From NCBI GenBank assembly GCA_910587915.1, contig CAJUOB010000022.1, forward strand, positions 1 through 46,432: a DNA stretch of 46,432 nt, in the 5' to 3' direction. Source of the DNA: an uncultured Muribaculaceae bacterium. Lineage in GTDB: Bacteria > Bacteroidota > Bacteroidia > Bacteroidales > Muribaculaceae. Of this stretch, positions 41,630-46,432 are shown in pieces. Every line of letters starts with the position of its first letter. Positions within the stretch are counted from its first letter, which is position 1. Made by a program: the position numbers and the translations under genes. The notes below the pieces were generated by a model, which was not told the DNA's origin, made no database searches, and saw only the letters and a program-made list of their open reading frames with translations.

Positions 41630-42859
41630 TTAGATTATGGGTATGTTGTCTGTTTTATCTGGTATATGCAGGTCCTGGGCGCGGCATAGTTCTGTGGATG
41701 TTTCGCCTATCCAGCCGCAATATTGGTTTACTCCGGTATAAACCCGCACGAAGTCCGCTCCCGGTAGTGATACCGGATTTCCGTTGGCGTCGACAGCCCA
41801 GCCGATATCGAAGGAGTTTAGCTCCACTTCTTCGTTTGGATGATTGTCGACATATCCCCATGGATAGCTGTAGAGAACATAGTACGACCCGTTGCCGGAA
41901 ATGTCGACAGCATTGGGTGCCAGAAGGCTTCCGGTAAAAGCTATTTCATTGGCTTCTATCCACTGCGGGTAGTACGGCTGTGCGTGAAATGCATTCTTGG
42001 GCATGTAGCCGGAGTCGCCGTCGGAGTCGCGCCATGCTATGTACTGAGTGTCGGGAGTCATGCCGTCGGTGCCCGGCACCGCTACATGGTCGTCGGCCGG
42101 GCGGCTATATGTAATTGTGTATTTGTGGCGTGTGTCGGGAGAGTGGTATTCGCTGCCGGCGAGTTCATACCATGGATCATCGGGAAGTCCGTTGCAGTTG
42201 GCATCGTAGCTCACCATTACTATTCCAGGCTCGCAAGAGCCGCCTTTTTTATCGGGCTGGAGCAGTTCGTAGAAGCAATTACCCCATATGCGGATGTCGC
42301 GTTGGCCCGGTTGATTCACAACCGTATGGTCAAATCCGAAGGTCACATATCCACCGAAACCACCCAGGGAAATCATCACATCATTTTTGCCCGATATCGC
42401 TTCTTCGGCCTTGCGGGCCATGTCGGCCTCGGTGTCGCCTTCTTCATATTTAGGCATATCGTTCACGAACTGGCCGGGTGCCGGTCTATATTCGAATACC
42501 TTGGATATGTAAGGACTGTATTCCACCTCTTCGTGAAGCACATCGACTGTGAACTCAAAGTGATAGGGCGATTCCAGGTCGATGATGTCGAATGATATTT
42601 TATACGAACCTTCCTCTGCAGCTAAAAATATGTAGTCCTTGTCGGTCGATACTATTTGTTCGGTACCGTCGGGCGCTACAACGGTCCATCGGTATTCCTG
42701 ACCGGTGAGCGATGGTTGCAGCTGTAGTTTCTGCATGCGCGCTATGCGGTAGGTCTGGTCGAGGCCGAGACTTACTGTCGGGACACTGTCGCTGCATGCC
42801 GTCGACATAAAAGCCAGCAACGCCACCGGATAGTTTAGATATTTGGAGAGTTTATTCAT
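41630..42859 (-). CDS. PKD-like surface lipoprotein of the cobalamin operon
   Basis: This 409-residue protein has a lipoprotein signal peptide with lipobox 'MSTAC' (Cys22). An N-terminal PKD-like beta domain (about 25-110) begins 'SLGLDQTYRIARMQKLQL'. The larger C-terminal domain has 'DVMISLGGFGGYVTFGFDHT', 'GSCEPGIVMVSYDANCNGLP', 'WYELAGSEYH' and 'FVRVYTGVNQYCGWIGETST'. This architecture is found in Bacteroides beside YncE-like and BtuB-like genes, as I recall. The start at 42859 overlaps the btuG stop as ATGA and restores the signal peptide, so the longer frame to 42910 is rejected. Ligand binding is not shown by sequence; context points to cobamides. Confidence 0.85.
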   Translation of the reverse strand: MNKLSKYLNYPVALLAFMSTACSDSVPTVSLGLDQTYRIARMQKLQLQPSLTGQEYRWTVVAPDGTEQIVSTDKDYIFLAAEEGSYKISFDIIDLESPYHFEFTVDVLHEEVEYSPYISKVFEYRPAPGQFVNDMPKYEEGDTEADMARKAEEAISGKNDVMISLGGFGGYVTFGFDHTVVNQPGQRDIRIWGNCFYELLQPDKKGGSCEPGIVMVSYDANCNGLPDDPWYELAGSEYHSPDTRHKYTITYSRPADDHVAVPGTDGMTPDTQYIAWRDSDGDSGYMPKNAFHAQPYYPQWIEANEIAFTGSLLAPNAVDISGNGSYYVLYSYPWGYVDNHPNEEVELNSFDIGWAVDANGNPVSLPGADFVRVYTGVNQYCGWIGETSTELCRAQDLHIPDKTDNIPII

Positions 42860-44004
42860 TTGGGTAAGAAAGTAATATGTGCGGGAATGTCGCCGGTGCG
42901 CACGCTCCATTTGCGTCGCCCTTGCCGATCGAAGCAGTAGAGTGTGCCCGATGATACGTAGTTCTTTGCATCGGTCACGAAAATATCGCCCGATTCGGGA
43001 TGTATGGCTATGCCATAGGGAATTGTGATATCGCGGTCGGTACCGTCGGTTATGAAATTTTCCGATACGCGCTCGAGGGTGCGTATGTCTACAATTCCAT
43101 ATGTTATGGTGTTCGACTGGGTGAAATTATTCCATTCGGTTGCGTAGTAGAATAGCGAGTCGCCACGGAATGCCATGTTGGAGCACGCTATGTCGAGGGT
43201 GTCGGTCACTGCCATACGGTTGTAGCCACGAACTTTCTGCATCACGTACAGTCGCGACGGGCGTGTCTGATAGTCGCCTAGCGAGGTGACCCACAGTTTT
43301 CCATAGCGGTCTTTCTTGAGACGGTGCAGGTTTATGCCTACAGGTATCTGCTGCACCTGTTTGAAATCGATCATCTCTATCACCGACACTGTGTTGTCGT
43401 ATGCGGGGGCGCGGTAGCCGCCTGAATTGGCCACGTACATATAGTCGTCGACAATCTCCATTTCTTCAGGTTGGTAGCCTACAGTCACCTTGCGTGTAAC
43501 GGCAAACGACGCTGTGTCCACCTCATATACCGCACCTTTTGGGGCTGACGGATCTATCATCACGGGTCCTACATAGGAACTCACATAGGCCTTGCCTCGG
43601 TGAAAGCGTATGTAGCGGCAGTTTGGAATGTCGACTTGACCAAGACGTACGCCGCTGCGTGCGTCCATCACCTCTACTTTGTGCGAGCAGTTTACCACCA
43701 CATATAGCTTGGATCCGTAGATTCCAATGTCGTTTCCGACGTCGCCAAGTTCTTTTATTACAGTAGGGTTGCGCTCGGCATAGAAGTTGCGCGAGTATAG
43801 CCCTGTGGTATAGTCGTAGTAATCGAGGGTGCATTTGTTGGATCCCATGTTGCCTTCATTGACAAGATAGAATCCACGCACCGACGATTGTGCGGGCATG
43901 TCGCCCACAATGTCGTACTCCGTGGGCACCACGAGTTCGTCCTCTCGACAACTCGTGGCAACCATCAGGAGCGGCAGAAAAATATATGAAAAGAATTTAT
44001 ACAT
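42856..44004 (-). CDS. btuG: BtuG-like surface cobalamin-binding lipoprotein
   Basis: BtuG proteins are outer-membrane lipoproteins with a beta-propeller that bind cobalamin very tightly and pass it to BtuB. This 382-residue protein has the expected length, a lipobox 'VATSC' (Cys19) and repeated propeller blades: 'GIYGSKLYVVVNCSHKVEVM', 'YMYVANSGGYRAPAYDNTVS', 'GKLWVTSLGDYQTRPSRLYV' and 'GIAIHPESGDIFVTDAKNYV'. It begins 14 bases after btuB under the cobalamin riboswitch, the usual arrangement in Bacteroides. Its stop overlaps the start of the PKD-like gene. Confidence 0.92.
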   Translation of the reverse strand: MYKFFSYIFLPLLMVATSCREDELVVPTEYDIVGDMPAQSSVRGFYLVNEGNMGSNKCTLDYYDYTTGLYSRNFYAERNPTVIKELGDVGNDIGIYGSKLYVVVNCSHKVEVMDARSGVRLGQVDIPNCRYIRFHRGKAYVSSYVGPVMIDPSAPKGAVYEVDTASFAVTRKVTVGYQPEEMEIVDDYMYVANSGGYRAPAYDNTVSVIEMIDFKQVQQIPVGINLHRLKKDRYGKLWVTSLGDYQTRPSRLYVMQKVRGYNRMAVTDTLDIACSNMAFRGDSLFYYATEWNNFTQSNTITYGIVDIRTLERVSENFITDGTDRDITIPYGIAIHPESGDIFVTDAKNYVSSGTLYCFDRQGRRKWSVRTGDIPAHITFLPK

Positions 44005-44018
44005 TGTAGTTTTTGTGG

Positions 44019-46004
44019 CTATATCTCCACTGTTATGGTGAAGCGGTAGTTTCGTTTGGGCATCGGGTAATTAATAATTACGTCGTAGTCCTGATTGAGG
44101 AGATTGTTTATTTCGGCCATAGCGCGGGCCTTGACGCGTCCGAAGCGGAAATCACGGCTTATGGATATATCGCTTGTATACCATGGCTGGGTGTAGTTGT
44201 AGCGTATGTTTTCTTGTTGGTTATAGCGCTCGCCTACATATATATAGCTATAGTTCAGTCCCCATCCGCGCCATGAGGCGTTGAGCACTGCCGATCCGGA
44301 GTGATGCGGAATGTAGGGTATCTGATGGCGGTAGTAGTTGTCGGCCGGATTGGTCACATCGATAGCACGCTGGTAGGTGTATTGGCCGCGGAATGTGAGT
44401 TCGAGACGGTCGACAGGCATAACGGTGACGGCTGCCGTGGCGTCGATGCCACGTATGTCGACAACGCCAAGGTTGAGCATGGTCCAACGGAACTGCTGCC
44501 CTTTCGGGTAGGCCACGATTTTGTCTTTCACTTTATTATAGTATGCATCGACACTTATATTTACGGCGGTGACAATTTTCGATGGTGCGAATGTGAACAT
44601 AGCGCCTGCGTTGTACTGTGTCACATGCTCGGGCGATAGCTTGGAATTGCCCATGTCGGCGTAGTAGAGATCGTTGAATGTGGGCATGCGGAAGGACTTT
44701 TTGTAGAAAGCCCGCAGACTCAGCCATCCGGCTCGCAGCGGTTGGCCCGCCACATATACAGCAGGTGTGAATACATGCTTGTCAGCTGGCGATTCCTGTC
44801 CGCGGAGATTGTCGTGTATGAACGTCATCAGGCCGCTTGCCTGCACACGGAATCGTCCCAGATCGAGGGCCGATGCAACCGACACCAGATTGGAGAAGCG
44901 GTCGGGCTTGGCGAAGCCATGCATGTCGGCCGACATTGTGTTCCATTGGAAGTCGTAGCTTGCCGACGCCCACCATTTGTCGGTGATAGTGAATAGGTTG
45001 GCAGTCGAAAAGTAGAGCTCTCGCTGACGGTAGAGATTGTCGATTTTCACCTGCTTGTCATCGTTGTTCACATAGTGTGTGCGGTAGAAGGCATACTTGG
45101 CGTTTGCCAAAGTGCTCCAACGTCCTGACGTGTGGGTGTAGCTGCCTTGAGCGAACGAGTTGTTGTCCCATATGCGTTCGCCTCGGCGCCACACATTATT
45201 CACTATCGCGCCGGGAACTCCTCGTTCGGAGTTGTAGTTATAGACCTTGAACCGCCAGTCGCCCGTCCCTGTGGTGCCGTTGAGATTCAGTTCCATACGC
45301 GTGGCATTGATGTCGCCGTTTTGCCGCACGGCTGTGGTGTCATAGGCCAGCTCTCCGGCGGGGTTTACACGGCGGTAGCGGAATTTGTATTTACCTGTCG
45401 ATGTGAGATATTCGGCACTGAGCGAGGCGCTCACCTTTTCCGAAAGTTTCACCTCTATGAGGGCCGACGGGTTTAGCAGGTCGAAAGATCCGAAGCGCAC
45501 CGTGCCGCGTGCATGGTATGTCTCGCCTTCGTCGAAGCGTGGTGCTCGGGTGCGCATGTAGACCGTTGCGGCGCTTCCGAAGTCGCGTGCAGGCTGTAGC
45601 AGGGCGCTGCGCTGTCCGTTGTGCAGCGACAGGGCCTCTACGTTGTCGAGAGAGAACTGCCCGAGGTCGATCTGGCCGTTCTGAGCGTTGCCAAGGGCCA
45701 CACCGTCGTATACCACACCTGTGTGGTTGGTGCCCATGGAGCGGACATTGACGGTCTTGATACCTCCGACACCTCCGTAGTCCTTCACCTGTACGCCGGC
45801 AAAGTAGCGCAGGGCGTCGGCCACGCTGTTACTGTTGAGTCGACGTAGCTCCTTGCCGCTAAGAGTCTGTACGGGGATGGTCTGTCGTCGGGCGGCTTGT
45901 GCTTCCACTGTCACTTCCGACAATGCGATAGTGTCGGCGGTCTCTTCGGCCGTCGAACTGAGCGAAATTATGGTGAGTAGTGCTGTGAGCAGCGCTTTTT
46001 TCAT
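44019..46004 (-). CDS. btuB: BtuB-type TonB-dependent cobalamin transporter
   Basis: The 661-residue outer-membrane receptor has a signal peptide (residues 1-19), a TonB-box-like 'IALSEVTVEA', a plug domain with 'VNVRSMGTNHTGVVYDGVAL' and 'LHNGQRSALLQPARDF', and a barrel ending 'KRNYRFTITVEI'. It takes up B12 and related cobamides using TonB energy. The cobalamin riboswitch ends 146 bases upstream, and a btuG-like gene follows. I chose the ATG at 46004 because it gives a proper signal peptide. The in-frame ATG at 46184 lies inside the riboswitch aptamer and cannot be the normal start. Confidence 0.94.
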   Translation of the reverse strand: MKKALLTALLTIISLSSTAEETADTIALSEVTVEAQAARRQTIPVQTLSGKELRRLNSNSVADALRYFAGVQVKDYGGVGGIKTVNVRSMGTNHTGVVYDGVALGNAQNGQIDLGQFSLDNVEALSLHNGQRSALLQPARDFGSAATVYMRTRAPRFDEGETYHARGTVRFGSFDLLNPSALIEVKLSEKVSASLSAEYLTSTGKYKFRYRRVNPAGELAYDTTAVRQNGDINATRMELNLNGTTGTGDWRFKVYNYNSERGVPGAIVNNVWRRGERIWDNNSFAQGSYTHTSGRWSTLANAKYAFYRTHYVNNDDKQVKIDNLYRQRELYFSTANLFTITDKWWASASYDFQWNTMSADMHGFAKPDRFSNLVSVASALDLGRFRVQASGLMTFIHDNLRGQESPADKHVFTPAVYVAGQPLRAGWLSLRAFYKKSFRMPTFNDLYYADMGNSKLSPEHVTQYNAGAMFTFAPSKIVTAVNISVDAYYNKVKDKIVAYPKGQQFRWTMLNLGVVDIRGIDATAAVTVMPVDRLELTFRGQYTYQRAIDVTNPADNYYRHQIPYIPHHSGSAVLNASWRGWGLNYSYIYVGERYNQQENIRYNYTQPWYTSDISISRDFRFGRVKARAMAEINNLLNQDYDVIINYPMPKRNYRFTITVEI

Positions 46005-46150
46005 ATCTATCCTATGCAAGAGCGGTTTATGAATCCGTTCTGCCGGCTGGGCCTGTAGGAAAATATCGGAAAGCGCCTTGGGCGGCTTCTGTAAGTGCCG
46101 CCGTGCATGGTGTCCGATGCTCGTCCTCGCAAGCTTTATCGACAGATGGG

Positions 46151-46318
46151 GTTGACGGCAGGTCTTCTGACTTGTTTCAGCCATTCCGGCACCTTCCCCG
46201 GAAATCTCCGAGTGGTATCAGCCGGTGGCCTGTGTGAAACTTACAGCAGCGGGACTGTCCGGGATTCTCACCCGGTTCCCTTTTAAGCATCCACTCCGGT
46301 GATGGAATAGATGCACCG
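46151..46318 (-). ncRNA. Cobalamin riboswitch
   Basis: The minus strand shows the conserved core: GGGAACCGGGTGAGAATCCC, GGACAGTCCCGCTGCTGTAA, and the B12 box AAGTCAGAAGACCTGCC near the 3' end. Outer and peripheral stems, such as the GCATC/GATGC pairing near 46285-46315, are present. It should reduce expression of the five genes downstream when cobalamin is plentiful. A 146-base leader separates it from btuB, without a T-tailed terminator, so control is more likely at translation. Confidence 0.96.
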
Positions 46319-46328
46319 TTTTCCGCTG

Positions 46329-46359
46329 CAAATTTAGCGTTTTTATATCAAGTGCACAA
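46329..46359 (-). promoter_or_regulatory. Cobalamin operon promoter (-33 and -7 boxes)
   Basis: On the minus strand TTG (46357-46359), a 20-base spacer and TAAATTTG (46329-46336) form a full promoter just before the riboswitch. In 46360-46432 I see no gene or other clear signal. Confidence 0.65.
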
Positions 46360-46432
46360 GTTTCGTATATTATTTGTCAGGGCTGGCGCATGAGATTTAG
46401 TAAAATTTCAGTCAAAAATATGAACGATTATG

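Noticed and set aside
46005..46184. N-terminal extension of btuB starting at 46184
   Set aside because: That ATG lies within the cobalamin aptamer and the extension destroys the signal peptide.

Overview
The window looks like chromosomal DNA of a gut Bacteroidales, most likely Muribaculaceae-like; the family is an inference from gene content. Supporting signs are repeated Bacteroidetes promoter boxes of the form TAnnTTTG, a SusC/SusD pair, outer-membrane lipoproteins, C-terminal tails like type IX secretion signals, a TPP-riboswitch/TonB receptor/PnuT locus and a cobalamin-riboswitch/BtuB/BtuG locus. I saw no rRNA, tRNA, CRISPR array, phage or intact insertion sequence.

Layout, left to right. 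1-1963 (minus): an ECF sigma factor, a one-TM putative anti-sigma protein and two exported DUF4252 proteins in a start/stop-coupled operon. 2033-6415 (plus): dxr, a RseP-type site-2 protease, and the rRNA methyltransferases rlmI and rlmH. 6464-15035 (plus): rfbD, prfC, a 51-residue YqaE/Pmp3 protein, a DUF1460 amidase, an acyltransferase, a sugar aminotransferase, a HAD hydrolase, gmd and fcl. Much of this run makes or modifies surface sugars and ends at a strong terminator. 15189-21739 (plus): SusC-like receptor, SusD-like lipoprotein and a secreted third protein. The SusC reading frame is out of phase by one base with its only plausible ATG. 21802-21918 holds a candidate small RNA with its own promoter box and terminator.

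22024-27054 (minus): a class I aminotransferase, yidC and pyrG. 27158-30094 (plus): TPP riboswitch, TonB-dependent receptor and a PnuC-family transporter, together a thiamine uptake unit. 30084-32864 (minus): an exported TPR-CHAT protein with both catalytic residues. 32983-35346 (plus): tgt, with an almost leaderless promoter arrangement and no cysteine zinc triad, then an LptF/LptG-type permease. 35523-36653 (minus): a second acyltransferase.

36784-46336 (minus): the most distinctive region. A cobalamin riboswitch precedes five tightly packed genes: btuB, a btuG-like lipoprotein, a PKD-like surface lipoprotein, an 1158-residue leucine-rich-repeat protein with an unusual N-terminal domain, and a second propeller-like protein. 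The last two end in sorting-type tails. The layout suggests a B12 capture system using both lipoprotein and type IX-type surface anchoring; binding by the last three proteins is inferred only from operon membership.
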